Source: Rossellomorea aquimaris (GTDB taxonomy: Bacteria; Bacillota; Bacilli; Bacillales; Bacillaceae_B). From it: a DNA stretch of 64,000 nucleotides. The position numbers and the translations under genes are program-made. Below are positions 9,198 to 19,681 of the stretch, one piece after another. Position 1 is the first letter of the stretch. Every line of letters begins with the position of its first letter. The notes below the pieces were generated by a model. The model saw nothing but the letters and a program-made list of their open reading frames with translations, had not been told where the DNA came from and did not search any database. The stretch is from contig NZ_JAIVAR010000003.1 of the NCBI RefSeq assembly GCF_020171925.1, positions 1 to 64,000 on the forward strand, given 5' to 3'.

Positions 9198-9510
9198 ATG
9201 TTATTACCTCCCAGGCTTATTTTAGTGGCTTAATGTCTAATCTGGGTTAGATTCATCATGAGTCTGGGTATATTACTTCACGATTTCCACTTAATTTTAG
9301 CACACCCTTAAATTATTTAATCCATTATATGGCCCGTTAATTGAATATTATCTCTTATATTATCCATCGTTCCTGATTAATCTTAGTTGCCACTTTTACG
9401 ACATCCCGCCAAAATCTCGTATCCTACAATAATTATCCCCCCCATGTAAATAAGGATGTGAGTTCCCAAAAGATATAGCCTCCTATAACACCTGTCATCA
9501 CAATAAAAAA

Positions 9511-9546
9511 ACGCACTGTAAATTTCATTATGAAATACAGTGCGCT
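9511..9546 (-). terminator. terminator of the cytochrome lipoprotein operon
   Basis: A near-perfect stem (GCACTGTAaATTTCAT / ATGAAATaCAGTGC-type arms) is followed on the reverse strand by TTTTTTT. It lies 76 bases past the stop at 9622. The remainder of the 424-base gap from 9198 to 9621 is AT-rich and I see no gene in it. Confidence 0.85.
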
Positions 9547-9621
9547 TTGCTTTGATATTTACTTGCTTAACCCTCTAAAGTAAACCCCGTTAGAGTTCGA
9601 CTCTGCATGCTTTTTTACCGT

Positions 9622-11589
9622 TCAGTCCAGGGACCTCACATAGTCAGCGATTTTACTAATCTCTATCTCACTCAGTCCTTCATTTCCTTCATACTTATGG
9701 CGCTGGATTGATTCCTCGATCGTCTTGGCACTGCCGTCATGGAGGTAAGGGGCCGTGGCCCATACGCCAACCAGGCTTGGTGTATCAAAACTGATACCAT
9801 CGCGGGGATTGGTGAAGTTTGCCCTCGCGTCTCCCTCTGAAGGGACATCAAGCTTGTTTGCCGTGCCGATATCATGAAGGAAATCTGTATTATCGGTGGT
9901 AAGTTTCCCGTTAGCATCAACCGCTTTTACACTATCCGTGAATTGATTGCCGCTGTGACAGGAAATGCAGGATGCCTTTCCTTCGAACAGTTGTTTTCCT
10001 TCCTTGGCTGAGGTTGTCAGTTCTCCATTCACTTTATATGGACTTTGTGGTACCGGCAGGGAAGCGGGATCCTTAAGGTATGCGAATAAATCATCATACA
10101 TCGCCTCGACATCCGAAGGAAGCTCTTCACCAGGCTCATACTCCATCATGCCTCCCATTTCATCCTGTACGGTCAGCAGATAATCGGTGAAATCATCCCT
10201 GCTTCCATCCCAGAGGAAGACCCCTGTTTCGGCTGCCCTCGTATTGGTTGGCACATTCCTCGGACCTTTCCCGGCCATGAGGGTCAAACCGTTGATTTCC
10301 CCGTCACTGTGACAGGACACACAGCTCATCCAATTGTTGCCCGAGATGTCAGCTGCAAATTCATCACTATTGGCACTGTTAAAAATCGTCTTCCCACGGC
10401 GGACCTGGGGATCAAGGGGATCGTCACTGATCAAGAGGATGTTTTCACCCTGCATCTTCGCCCTTGAATGGGTCGATGTCCCCCCTGAACGTATGGTGGC
10501 TAAATCATGTGTCATCGCATTGTGGACGAATAACGTCTCCCCGTCCTTACTGAGGGCCAATCCCCTAGGATTATCCCCCTTTATTCTTCTTAAAACCTGT
10601 GTCGCATTCCCTCCACGCTTTAAGTCGAACACGACTAAATCCTCACTGCCTGCCATCGCAACGTATGCTTTGGATCCATCTTGCTGAAACGCAACATCAT
10701 AAGGGTTTGATACGATGATTGTTTCATTCTTTGAATCTTTTACATTGATTTCTTGGAAAAGTTCTTTACGATCCTCTACTATTTCTTCATCCTTTGTTAA
10801 GTCAATCACCGATATGGCAGGAAAGATCGTTTCTTCAAAGTGGATTTTTGTGTCCACATTTGTGACGAGATGTGGAATCCACGCCGTTTTGCCATCAGGT
10901 GCAATAACAAATTGCTCAAGGGTATTCGGGATCCCCTGGCTTGCTTTATGGTCGGACACGTCAGGCGAGTCGGCCAATTTGAACGTTTTGACGATTTTTT
11001 CCTTCGATGTATCAAATACGGATATTTCTCCGGTCAGGTAGTGCGGGATATAAAGCTTTTCCCCACCTGCTGGCATGGCAAGGGTCCTCGGCCGGTCGTG
11101 AACAGGGATCGTTTCCTTCACTTCCCCCTCTTTGACGTCCACGATCATCAGCGTACTTTCCCGGTAATTGGTTACATAAAGTGTTTTGCCGTCTTCGCTC
11201 GTTAGAAGGCCAAATGGTTCCGAGCCGACTTGATAGGAATCGACTACCTCTCCTTTATCGGTGGAGATGACATCCACTCGATTATCATATCGGCATGACA
11301 CATACAGCCTGTCTTCATCCGGGGACAATGCAAGCTGCACAGGCTCTTTCCCGACGGAAATCTCTTTTTCTACCTTTTTCGTTTTCTCATTCACAATGGA
11401 TACCGTATTGGCATCAAGATTGGCAACGAATAGTTTGGTCCCCTCTTTATTTTCGAGGATATTGTCACTGTTTACGGCGTTGTCCCTGACAGTATCAAAA
11501 CTCGGACTATTTCCCATCACGTCTATTGAACAGGCAACAAGCGTTCCTGCAATGAGAAACGCTGCTATATACCCTATTATTTTTTTCAT
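9622..11589 (-). CDS. lipoprotein: YVTN beta-propeller fused to di-haem cytochrome c peroxidase-like domain
   Basis: A 655-residue exported lipoprotein (lipobox LVAC, C20). Residues ~45-370 contain repeated blades with LYVT/LFVAN strands and VGKEPVQLALSPD turns, a YVTN-type beta-propeller. Residues ~390-655 carry two c-type haem sites, CVSCH (423-427) and CISCH (541-545). They are followed by the GVWATAPYLHDG motif (H617) that supplies a haem ligand in MauG/CCP-type enzymes. It could be a peroxidase or a protein-modifying oxidase; the electron donor is unknown. It is 12 bases downstream of the other lipoprotein gene and under its Fur-box promoter, so expression is predicted in low iron. That is unusual for a protein that itself consumes haem. 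Confidence 0.85.
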   Translation of the reverse strand: MKKIIGYIAAFLIAGTLVACSIDVMGNSPSFDTVRDNAVNSDNILENKEGTKLFVANLDANTVSIVNEKTKKVEKEISVGKEPVQLALSPDEDRLYVSCRYDNRVDVISTDKGEVVDSYQVGSEPFGLLTSEDGKTLYVTNYRESTLMIVDVKEGEVKETIPVHDRPRTLAMPAGGEKLYIPHYLTGEISVFDTSKEKIVKTFKLADSPDVSDHKASQGIPNTLEQFVIAPDGKTAWIPHLVTNVDTKIHFEETIFPAISVIDLTKDEEIVEDRKELFQEINVKDSKNETIIVSNPYDVAFQQDGSKAYVAMAGSEDLVVFDLKRGGNATQVLRRIKGDNPRGLALSKDGETLFVHNAMTHDLATIRSGGTSTHSRAKMQGENILLISDDPLDPQVRRGKTIFNSANSDEFAADISGNNWMSCVSCHSDGEINGLTLMAGKGPRNVPTNTRAAETGVFLWDGSRDDFTDYLLTVQDEMGGMMEYEPGEELPSDVEAMYDDLFAYLKDPASLPVPQSPYKVNGELTTSAKEGKQLFEGKASCISCHSGNQFTDSVKAVDANGKLTTDNTDFLHDIGTANKLDVPSEGDARANFTNPRDGISFDTPSLVGVWATAPYLHDGSAKTIEESIQRHKYEGNEGLSEIEISKIADYVRSLD

Positions 11590-11601
11590 GGAATCCCTAC
11601 T

Positions 11602-13686
11602 TTATCTTTTTTCTACTGTAACAGGCAGTAAAATCGGGGAAATTCCGTATTTCCCGTGTCCTGCTTGCACCTGTGGTACATTGTCGCCATCGGTATTTCC
11701 GGACGTATCCTTCCCGTTATAATAATCGCCCGTATCCCAGAATTCACTTGCCTGCATCCCTTCATGGACTGATGGACCATCGATGACTGTATCATAGAAT
11801 TCTGTGTAGCGGGATGTGATCGTCTCAATCTCAAGGCTCTCCGGGGAATCCTGGTCAGAGCCGTCATTGCTTAAATTCAATAGTGCTGTTCGGAACGCCG
11901 CGGAAACTGCACCAGCTGTATATGGAGTGTATTCCATTTTTCCATCTGAAGTTTCATATGCTTTCAGATCTTCATTCCATAATTGTTCATCCATTGCCGT
12001 GTAAATGGAACGTGCGGCATCCCTATAACCTTTATCATCGGTTGCCAAGTAGGCAGCCGTCAGTCCTCTGATTGCACCCAATTGTGCATCCAATGTCACT
12101 TCTTCATCGACGCCTTTACCGAGCTCGAACCCTTTAGCAACGAGACCGGATTCCATGATCAGTTGATCTTTGATGAAGTCTGCCTGTTTCCTGATCATCT
12201 CTAGGGCGCGTTTGCCTTCTTCTGTTTTTAAACCTTCTGCAGCTTCTCCAGACGCATACCCGACCGGAAGGCCATCAATCGCCCTCTGGAAGATTCTTAA
12301 TGATTCCATCGTGTACCCTGCTTGGAACGTATCCATATATGTTCCTTGTTCCTTACCATCATTCTCAGTCACGAAGACACCTTTATCATTGTTAAAATGC
12401 ATCGCATCGATGTTTTTGAAAACATGGAGCATCACATTGGCATTCGCAGAGAATGGATCCGTCCCTTTTACATCATTCGATGCACTGGTATCCTTATTTT
12501 CTTTAGGAGCGGAAGGATACGGTGCACCATCGAACAGTGCCTGGAATGAAGGAGTTTTATTCGTGTTGGCATCGCGCTGATCCGTCATGCCGAAAAACTC
12601 GGAACTTGGCCATAGCATGAGCCATTGATCCTGAAGGACGCTGCGTGAATCATTCACAGAGAGTGATTCAGCTCCTGGCGCCTGTGCCATTCCACCTTCG
12701 GTCACTCCGACACTGTGTGGAAGATAAACGAAACCATTTGCCGGATCATATTGGCTGCCGATGCCTGCGGACGTCAATTGCCCATCAGAAGCATTCACAA
12801 ACAGCTCGTCTGAAATGAAGTTCACTTTATTCCACATCTCTTCTGTCAGGACAGCCCCCTGAAAACCATCTGCCGAGCTTACGCCGAGAGCGATATTTTC
12901 ATCATCGTCATCCTTGGATGTTTCTCCTGCCAGTTCTTCGTCACCATCGACCGTATGGAAACCTCCCATAAAATCGCCTGCCCACAGCGCCTGCTTTAAG
13001 AACGTTGCACCGTATGCTGATGGCACAAGTGTTTTCTCCATTTTATCTCGATCCCAACGAAGAGATTCGAAGTTTACTTGATAGACAGGAACATAGCTGT
13101 CGTCCCCGTTTGAAGCATATTCGCTCGTATCGACTTCTTCTTTATAATGTGGATCGCCAGAGGAATACTCAATGAAGGTAGGGAACATATTCTTGAATAT
13201 TTCCTCTCTCTGGTAACCGACAGCATCAGCCAATTCATAGAATCGGTTTCCTAGCTTCTCTTCAGGGGAGCCCCCATCTTCAAGCAAGTCTACTGCCGGG
13301 CCATTGATCAAATGAAGCCCCATGCCCGACTTCTCAACTACTTCATACATCGCTTCCTCTGAGTATTCGTAAGATTCAACACCTGCCGTATAGTCAAACG
13401 GTGTAGGCTGGTCCAATTTATTCACATCAAGGAGATCCAAGTCCAGTCCCAGACTTTCCGCAAGAGGTTCACCTGACAATTCGAATTCTGCATAAGCAAA
13501 CATATTGCCCGCTGTATCAAACGTGTAATCGGATACATTTACTTTACTGGAGCTCGCATCCTCTTTGTTTTGATCGGTGACTGTTCCATTGGTTTTTGAA
13601 GCATCTTCCTTATCATTCATGCACCCTGCGAGTACTAACGTGGAGGCAAGTACTGAAGCAGAAATGACTTTCCATGGTTTATTCAC
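11602..13686 (-). CDS. large Fur-controlled lipoprotein, unknown function
   Basis: A 694-residue protein with signal peptide and lipobox LAGC (C22), followed by an acidic, Asn/Asp-rich linker. The body is largely helical. From ~490 it shows repeated helical pairs (DAQLGAIRGLTAAYLATDD, YRDAARSIYTAMDEQLWN, YTAGAVSAAFRTALLNL) that look like an alpha/alpha-toroid. I do not recognise an assigned family. Start is GTG at 13686 with an AGAGGGG site. It is co-transcribed with the di-haem cytochrome, so it may be its substrate, scaffold or ligand-binding partner; this is inference. Confidence 0.75.
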   Translation of the reverse strand: MNKPWKVISASVLASTLVLAGCMNDKEDASKTNGTVTDQNKEDASSSKVNVSDYTFDTAGNMFAYAEFELSGEPLAESLGLDLDLLDVNKLDQPTPFDYTAGVESYEYSEEAMYEVVEKSGMGLHLINGPAVDLLEDGGSPEEKLGNRFYELADAVGYQREEIFKNMFPTFIEYSSGDPHYKEEVDTSEYASNGDDSYVPVYQVNFESLRWDRDKMEKTLVPSAYGATFLKQALWAGDFMGGFHTVDGDEELAGETSKDDDDENIALGVSSADGFQGAVLTEEMWNKVNFISDELFVNASDGQLTSAGIGSQYDPANGFVYLPHSVGVTEGGMAQAPGAESLSVNDSRSVLQDQWLMLWPSSEFFGMTDQRDANTNKTPSFQALFDGAPYPSAPKENKDTSASNDVKGTDPFSANANVMLHVFKNIDAMHFNNDKGVFVTENDGKEQGTYMDTFQAGYTMESLRIFQRAIDGLPVGYASGEAAEGLKTEEGKRALEMIRKQADFIKDQLIMESGLVAKGFELGKGVDEEVTLDAQLGAIRGLTAAYLATDDKGYRDAARSIYTAMDEQLWNEDLKAYETSDGKMEYTPYTAGAVSAAFRTALLNLSNDGSDQDSPESLEIETITSRYTEFYDTVIDGPSVHEGMQASEFWDTGDYYNGKDTSGNTDGDNVPQVQAGHGKYGISPILLPVTVEKR

Positions 13687-13713
13687 TATGTATAACCCCT
13701 CTCTACAACCAAA

Positions 13714-13773
13714 CGAGAATGATTCTCATTGTTTTCATAATAAAAGTATAGTGTAGTTGAGAAGGAATCTCAA
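13714..13773 (-). promoter_or_regulatory. sigma-A promoter with overlapping Fur box
   Basis: Reverse strand: -35 TTGAGA (13768-13773), 17-base spacer, -10 TATACT (13745-13750). Downstream, around +4 to +23, is a Fur-type dyad GAGAATGATTCTC (13715-13727) extending into CATTGTTTTC. The best 19-bp alignment to GATAATGATAATCATTATC matches 14 positions. Repression by Fur-Fe of the two-lipoprotein operon is predicted. Confidence 0.82.
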
Positions 13774-13906
13774 TAGCTTTTTTTATGGGAACTCATTTTT
13801 CCGGGAAATTCTCCGAAGATGAAACTGAGAATGGTAGAAAAGAAAAGCAGAATGTCCCTTCAGCACATCGATCTGTACTGTAGAAAAATTCTGCTCATTG
13901 ATGCTA

Positions 13907-14803
13907 TCAATTTTTCATCTTCGGATCGAGTGCATCACGCAGTCCATCCCCCATCAAGTTGAAGCCGAGAACAGTCAGCATGATGGCGAGTCCGGGGAAG
14001 ATCATGGTCCATGGAGCCTGGAGCATGAACATGCGGGCATCGGCAAGCATTTTGCCCCATTCCGGGGTAGGTGCCTGTGCACCAAGACCAAGAAATCCGA
14101 GGGCAGCCGCTTCAATGATGGCTGTTGCGATTGCCAGTGTTCCTTGAACGATGATCGGTGCCATACTATTCGGAAGAACATGGCTGAATAGAATCCGGCT
14201 GTCCTTCATCCCGATTGCTTTTGCCGCCATGACGTATTCCTCCTGCTTGACGCTTAACACCCTCGAACGGATGAGGCGTCCAAAGTTCGGAATGTTGATG
14301 ATGGCAATGGCAATCAATGCGTTTCTTAACGATGGCCCGAGTGCTGCTACCACTGCGATCGCAAGCAGGATACTTGGGAACGCAAGCATGATATCGAAAA
14401 TGCGTGAAATCAGGGTATCGACCCATCTTCCATAATAACCGGCGACGATGCCTAAAAGACTCCCTGCAACGGCTGATCCGATTACGGCAAAGAATCCAAC
14501 CCATAAGGAAATCCTCGCACCATGTATGATCCTTGACAAGATATCACGGCCGAAATCATCGGTACCAAGCCAATGCTCCGAAGAAGGTGCCTGCAGCCTT
14601 TTTGATAAATCCTGTTCATTGATCCCTTGTGGGGCAATGGCAGGAGCGGCTATTGCGAGAATCACGAAGAATAAGACGATACAAAAGCCTACGAGGGCAA
14701 TTTTATTTTTAACGAAACTTTTCCACGCCTCTTTCCAGGGAGAAACCGTTTCCTCCTGGATGGACGGACTCAACTCTTTTTGCGGTTCTGCTATTTCTGC
14801 CAT
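13907..14803 (-). CDS. dppC: peptide ABC transporter permease (DppC/OppC type)
   Basis: A 298-residue inner-membrane permease. The OppC N-terminal segment precedes six membrane helices, and the EAA loop (EAAALGFLGLGAQAPTPEWGKML) contacts the ATPases. It is the last gene of an operon in the order ATPase-ATPase-binding protein-DppB-DppC. With DppB it forms the channel for di/oligopeptide uptake. Substrate range cannot be deduced from the permease. Confidence 0.9.
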   Translation of the reverse strand: MAEIAEPQKELSPSIQEETVSPWKEAWKSFVKNKIALVGFCIVLFFVILAIAAPAIAPQGINEQDLSKRLQAPSSEHWLGTDDFGRDILSRIIHGARISLWVGFFAVIGSAVAGSLLGIVAGYYGRWVDTLISRIFDIMLAFPSILLAIAVVAALGPSLRNALIAIAIINIPNFGRLIRSRVLSVKQEEYVMAAKAIGMKDSRILFSHVLPNSMAPIIVQGTLAIATAIIEAAALGFLGLGAQAPTPEWGKMLADARMFMLQAPWTMIFPGLAIMLTVLGFNLMGDGLRDALDPKMKN

Positions 14804-14831
14804 GAGAGATCACCTCTTTCTTCTGTCGATG

Positions 14832-15845
14832 TTAGTTGTATTTGATTCGTGGGTCTACTGCCGCATACAATAAGTCAACGATTAAGTTAATCGTCACGAA
14901 GATGGTGGCAACGACCAGGATCCCGGATTGGATGACGGGATAATCACGATAGCCGATCGCTTCGTAGATGTAACGACCGATCCCCGGCCATCCGAATATC
15001 GTTTCGGTCAGGATGGCACCACCAAGAAGCAGACCCATCTGCAAACCAATAACAGTCAACACAGGAATGATGGCATTTTTCAATGAGTGCTTGTACACAA
15101 CCCAAAACATCTTCAATCCCTTTGCCCTTGCTGTGCGGATGTAGTCCGCTCTCATGACCTCAAGCATGCTCGAGCGTGTCATCCGGGCAATGATTGCCAT
15201 AGGGATCGTTGCTAATGCAATCCCTGGCAGGATCAGATGTTTGACCACTTCCACAAATTGTTTGAAATCGCCTTGCATGAGGGTATCGATGAGGTAAAGA
15301 TTCGTGATCGATTCAACCGGATTCCGGATATTTTCCCTTCCGGTTGTCGGCAGCCAGTCCAGTTGGAGCCCGAACACCCATTGTTCCATCAACCCAAGCC
15401 AGAAGATCGGCATCGATACCCCGATCAATGCCAGGATCATTGCCGTGTAATCAAACCAAGAGTTTTGGAACCAGGCACTGATGATCCCCGCATTCACGCC
15501 TATGACGACAGCAATGATGATCGCCACGATGGCAAGCTCGAACGTTGCAGCAAGATATGGCCAAATCTCTGATGAAACCTCCACCTTAGTTCTTAGGGAC
15601 TCCCCTAGATCACCGGTAAACAGTCCTCCAAGGTAGTTAAAGTATTGTACATACCATGGATTATCAAGTCCAAGTTGCAGCCTCAGTGCTTCCACGGCTT
15701 CTTTGGTTGCCTGCTGTCCCAGTATGACCTGTGCAGGATCCCCAGGAATCGCCCGGATGATGAAAAACACGATCAAGGTCATCCCAAGTAAAACAGGGAT
15801 TAATTGGAGCAATCTTCTAATGGTGTATTGAAACATTTTGTTCAC
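14832..15845 (-). CDS. dppB: peptide ABC transporter permease (DppB/OppB type)
   Basis: A 337-residue permease with the DppB signature N-terminus (RRLLQLIPVLLGMTLIVFFIIRAIPGDP), six membrane helices and the C-terminal EAIGYRDYPVIQSGILVVA loop. It is 28 bases upstream of dppC. A hairpin separates it from the binding-protein gene, which probably lets the binding protein be made in excess. Confidence 0.9.
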   Translation of the reverse strand: MNKMFQYTIRRLLQLIPVLLGMTLIVFFIIRAIPGDPAQVILGQQATKEAVEALRLQLGLDNPWYVQYFNYLGGLFTGDLGESLRTKVEVSSEIWPYLAATFELAIVAIIIAVVIGVNAGIISAWFQNSWFDYTAMILALIGVSMPIFWLGLMEQWVFGLQLDWLPTTGRENIRNPVESITNLYLIDTLMQGDFKQFVEVVKHLILPGIALATIPMAIIARMTRSSMLEVMRADYIRTARAKGLKMFWVVYKHSLKNAIIPVLTVIGLQMGLLLGGAILTETIFGWPGIGRYIYEAIGYRDYPVIQSGILVVATIFVTINLIVDLLYAAVDPRIKYN

Positions 15846-15916
15846 CTCTCTGAATGGAGATTCTAGTATTCTGTGAAGTCTTAATCATGTCCATGAACCA
15901 TGGTCCTATGTATAAA

Positions 15917-15945
15917 CGGGGGAGGATACTAAGATCTCTCCCCCG
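15917..15945 (-). terminator. intercistronic hairpin after the peptide-binding protein gene
   Basis: CGGGGGAG and CTCCCCCG arms enclose 13 bases, 11 bases past the binding-protein stop and before dppB. Only a short T-run follows. It most likely acts as a partial terminator or 3' mRNA stabiliser setting the binding protein to permease ratio. Confidence 0.7.
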
Positions 15946-15956
15946 CCTGATACTTA

Positions 15957-17576
15957 TTATTGTTCGATATCCACTGCGCCTAACCAGTCGGAACCTGTCG
16001 GATGCGGCATGAAGTTCTTGATTGCCGCACTACCTGCAAGTAGTGGTGTAGAGTGCGCTAAAGGTACCCATGGAGCATCTTCATGAATGATCTCTTGTGC
16101 TTGCTTGTAAAGCTCTTCACGCTTCGCTTGGTCGACTTCTGTCTGGGCATCGATCAAGATTTTGTGAAGCTCGTCGTTGCTGTAGTAAGTGTAGTTGTTG
16201 CTTCCGATATTATCCTTATCAAGTAACACATAAAGGAAGTTATCAGCGTCTCCGTTATCACCTGTCCATCCTAGCAAGAATGCATCAGCTTCACCTTTGC
16301 TTGCTTTATCAAGGTAAGTCGCCCACTCGTAAGATACGATGTTGGCTTTGATTCCGACTTCTGCAAGATCAGCCTGGATTGCTTCTGCAACCTTCTGGCC
16401 ATCCGGCATGTAAGGACGAGGTACAGGCATTGCCCATAGTTCCATTTCGAATCCTTTTTCGTGACCTGCTTCTTTAAGAAGTTCTTTTGCTTTTTCAGGG
16501 TTGTACTCATAACCTTCGATGTCATCGTTGTAGCCAGCGATTACTGGAGGCATAGGGTTTTTCGCAACATTTGCTTTTCCTTCGAAGAAGGCATCAACGA
16601 TCTCTTGCTTGTTGATTGCATAGTTGATAGCTTGACGTACTTTTGGATCATCGAATGGCTTACGAGTTGACGTTAATCCTAAGTATCCAACGTTCATTGA
16701 AGGACGCTCGAATAATTGTAATTGGTCGTTGCTTTCCACTTGACCTGCATCACTTGGGTTAACACCATCTGCAAGGTCGATTTCGCCTGAGATCAGTGCA
16801 TTCAGACGAGCAGAGTTTTCAGGGATCGATTTGAATACGACTTGATCCAATTTAGGTAGATCTTTGTTCCAGTAGTCTTCATTCTTTTCAAGAACGATTT
16901 TGTCATTACGTTTCCACTCAACGAATTTGAAAGGACCAGTACCTGCATCGGTCGGTGCTTCGCCAAGCTTGTCTCCCAATTCATCGATTGCTTTCGGGCT
17001 GACGATGGCGAATGGGCTCATCGCGATATTCTTCAAGAATGGAGCTTGTGGGCGTTTCAGAACGAATTCAACCGTCTTTTCGTCCACTGCCTTCACTTCT
17101 TTGATTACATGGCCTTCATCAGCTTTGAATCCTCCGAACATAGAGCCGTAGTAAGGGAATTGATCTGCATTCCCATTCATCCAGCGTTCGAAGTTCTTTA
17201 CAACAGCATCTGCATTAAAGTCAGTGCCGTCTTGGAATTTAACACCTTCACGAAGCATGAACGTGTAAGTTAATCCATCATCGGAAACCTTCCAGTCTTC
17301 TGCAAGTCCTGGATTTGGTTCCGTATCCTGCTCTCCGAATTTAAGTAATGTTTCGAAGATATTCTTTGTTACTTTAAATGACTCTCCGTCGGTTACAACT
17401 CCCGGGTCAAGGGCAACCGAGTCTCCACCGCGTCCAAAGATCAATACCTTTGGATCTCCCTTATCTTTTCCGTCACTGCCTTCACCTGAAGATCCCTCAG
17501 ATCCTCCGCATCCGTATAATACGGATGACAGGACCAAGATCAACAGCATTAAAATTGACCAGCCTTTTTTTCTCAA
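15957..17576 (-). CDS. peptide ABC transporter substrate-binding lipoprotein
   Basis: A 539-residue SBP_bac_5 family lipoprotein (lipobox LYGC, C23, then a Gly/Ser-rich linker). Family blocks are visible: PNPGLAEDWKVSDDGLTYTFMLREGVKFQDG near residue 90 and the FDDPKVRQAINYAINKQEI segment near 310. It delivers di/oligopeptides to DppB-DppC. The nearest named types are DppE/AppA, but the exact ligand is not evident. Confidence 0.9.
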   Translation of the reverse strand: MRKKGWSILMLLILVLSSVLYGCGGSEGSSGEGSDGKDKGDPKVLIFGRGGDSVALDPGVVTDGESFKVTKNIFETLLKFGEQDTEPNPGLAEDWKVSDDGLTYTFMLREGVKFQDGTDFNADAVVKNFERWMNGNADQFPYYGSMFGGFKADEGHVIKEVKAVDEKTVEFVLKRPQAPFLKNIAMSPFAIVSPKAIDELGDKLGEAPTDAGTGPFKFVEWKRNDKIVLEKNEDYWNKDLPKLDQVVFKSIPENSARLNALISGEIDLADGVNPSDAGQVESNDQLQLFERPSMNVGYLGLTSTRKPFDDPKVRQAINYAINKQEIVDAFFEGKANVAKNPMPPVIAGYNDDIEGYEYNPEKAKELLKEAGHEKGFEMELWAMPVPRPYMPDGQKVAEAIQADLAEVGIKANIVSYEWATYLDKASKGEADAFLLGWTGDNGDADNFLYVLLDKDNIGSNNYTYYSNDELHKILIDAQTEVDQAKREELYKQAQEIIHEDAPWVPLAHSTPLLAGSAAIKNFMPHPTGSDWLGAVDIEQ

Positions 17577-17622
17577 TGAAATCCCCTCCTGATAAATGTT
17601 TTATACTTATGAGACTTGCCGC

Positions 17623-18588
17623 CTAATAGAGATGACAAGCTACATAATGCCCTGGTTGGTGTTCCTTGAATTCTGGAACCTTCTGCTTGCATACCTCGGT
17701 CGCATGAGGACATCGGGTATGGAATGTGCATCCGCTAGGCGGGTTGGACGGACTCGGAATGTCGCCTTGCAATAACTGCGTTTCCCTCTTAAAGTCCGGA
17801 TCCGGTATCGGAACCGCCGATAGAAGCGCCTGAGTGTATGGATGCATCGGTTTTTCATATAAACTTTCACTATCACTGAGTTCTACCATTTTCCCTAAAT
17901 ACATGACTCCGACTCTATCACTTATATGTCTGACTACACCCAGATCATGAGCAATGAAAATATAGGTGAGTTCGAACTCTTTTTGAAGATCCTGCATTAA
18001 ATTTAAAACCTGTGACTGGATCGATACGTCTAATGCAGAGACGGGTTCATCTGCAATGATCAGTTTCGGTTTCGTCATGAGTGCGCGGGCAATCCCGATC
18101 CGCTGCCGCTGTCCGCCGCTGAATTGGTGCGGGTAGCGTTTCGCGTGATAACTGCTCAACCCGACGATATTCAGAAGTTCATGCACTCTTTCCTTGCGTT
18201 CCTTGGCAGAACCCATCCCATGGACCTTGAGCGGCTCCTCGAGGATTTTCTCGACTGTGTGCCTCGGATTCAAGGAAGCGTAGGGATCCTGGAAGACCAT
18301 TTGGATTTCTTTGCGGATTTTTCGCATTTCAGAGTTTGATAGACTCGTAAGTTCAACGTCCTCAAACGTGACGCTTCCCTCTGACGGATCAATCAGTCTC
18401 ATCAGCATCCTTCCGGTCGTGGATTTACCACAGCCGCTTTCGCCGACAATCCCCAGGGTTTCCCCTTTATTGACGGTGAAGGAAATACCATCAACCGCCT
18501 TTACCGAACTGACAGGCCGTCCAAGGATCCCGCCTGTGATCGGGAAATGTTTTTTTAGATTTTCAACCTTTAGCAATGGTTCCGTCAT
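17623..18588 (-). CDS. dppF: peptide ABC transporter ATPase (DppF/OppF type)
   Basis: About 321 residues: Walker [10 protein letters not shown], signature [15 protein letters not shown], Walker B LIIADEP, and the C-terminal oligopeptide-transporter extension with cysteines ([14 protein letters not shown]). The frame opens at 18651, but the ATG at 18588 has a strong GAGGAGGG site and overlaps the end of dppD by 26 bases, which implies translational coupling. It energises peptide import with DppD. Confidence 0.9.
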   Translation of the reverse strand: MTEPLLKVENLKKHFPITGGILGRPVSSVKAVDGISFTVNKGETLGIVGESGCGKSTTGRMLMRLIDPSEGSVTFEDVELTSLSNSEMRKIRKEIQMVFQDPYASLNPRHTVEKILEEPLKVHGMGSAKERKERVHELLNIVGLSSYHAKRYPHQFSGGQRQRIGIARALMTKPKLIIADEPVSALDVSIQSQVLNLMQDLQKEFELTYIFIAHDLGVVRHISDRVGVMYLGKMVELSDSESLYEKPMHPYTQALLSAVPIPDPDFKRETQLLQGDIPSPSNPPSGCTFHTRCPHATEVCKQKVPEFKEHQPGHYVACHLY

Positions 18589-19579
18589 AAACTCCCTCCT
18601 CTGTTTCATCGAACAGGAAGCACCTTGTGCAATGTCCTGGTGTCGTTTCATATAGTTCCGGCGTTTCTACCAAGCAGCGGTCAAACGCAGATTCGCAGCG
18701 CGCCGCAAACCTGCATCCCCTTTTGATCGACCCTGGTTTCGGGACGTTCCCCTGGATGGAGTGGAGCCTTTGTTGCTTCACACGCATGTCGGGAACGGAC
18801 TGGATGAGTCCTTTTGTATATGGGTGCTGCGGATTTTTGAAGATTTCTTCGACTGTCCCTTCCTCCACCACTTTCCCCGAATACATGACAACGATCCTTT
18901 CGCATGTTTCAGCCACCACTCCAAGGTCGTGGGTAATCAGGAGGACTGCCGTATTCAACTCTTTGTTCAGCTTCTTCATGAGCTTTAAGATTTGAGCCTG
19001 GATCGTCACATCAAGCGCCGTCGTCGGCTCATCCGCAATCAGCACCTGCGGATCGCATACCATGGCCATGGCGATCATGACCCTCTGCCTCATCCCTCCG
19101 GAAAGTTGATGCGGGTATTCTTTGATCAGTTCATCCGCGCGGGGAAGACCGACCATTTTCATGATTTCGACTGCTTTGTCCCTTGCTTCTTTCTTTGTCG
19201 CTTTCGTATGTATTCTGATTGCTTCAGTCAATTGATCTCCTATGGTAAAAACAGGGTTCAGCGATGTCATCGGCTCCTGGAAGATCATTGCGATATCATT
19301 TCCACGGATATCCCTCATTCGTTTCTCACTGGCTTTCGTCAGGTCTTCATCTTTATAAAGGATTTTGCCCCCTGTGATCTTCCCCGGTGGGCTGGGCACG
19401 AGTCCCATGATCGATAGGGACGTTACACTTTTCCCACATCCGCTTTCTCCGACCACTCCGAGTATTTCTCCTTCGTTCACATGAAAACTAACGCCATCGA
19501 CTGCAGGAACTTCTCCGTCATCTGTAAAAAAGGAGGTCCTTAAATCTTCTAATGTTAGTAAAGGACGTGCTTGACTCAT
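18563..19579 (-). CDS. dppD: peptide ABC transporter ATPase (DppD/OppD type)
   Basis: 338 residues with Walker [10 protein letters not shown], signature [15 protein letters not shown], Walker B VLIADEP and the Cys-rich OppD/DppD C-terminal domain ([14 protein letters not shown]). It is the first gene of the operon. The upstream region contains a CodY-like box, consistent with nutritional control of peptide transport in bacilli. Confidence 0.9.
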   Translation of the reverse strand: MSQARPLLTLEDLRTSFFTDDGEVPAVDGVSFHVNEGEILGVVGESGCGKSVTSLSIMGLVPSPPGKITGGKILYKDEDLTKASEKRMRDIRGNDIAMIFQEPMTSLNPVFTIGDQLTEAIRIHTKATKKEARDKAVEIMKMVGLPRADELIKEYPHQLSGGMRQRVMIAMAMVCDPQVLIADEPTTALDVTIQAQILKLMKKLNKELNTAVLLITHDLGVVAETCERIVVMYSGKVVEEGTVEEIFKNPQHPYTKGLIQSVPDMRVKQQRLHSIQGNVPKPGSIKRGCRFAARCESAFDRCLVETPELYETTPGHCTRCFLFDETEEGVYDGTIAKG

Positions 19580-19681
19580 TCAAATCCTCCCCTTAGAACA
19601 ATTCTCTCTTTTCATAATTGTGTTACTTTTCTAAAATTTAATATGTTTATTATTATACAAGATGTTACAAATGTTGCAATC

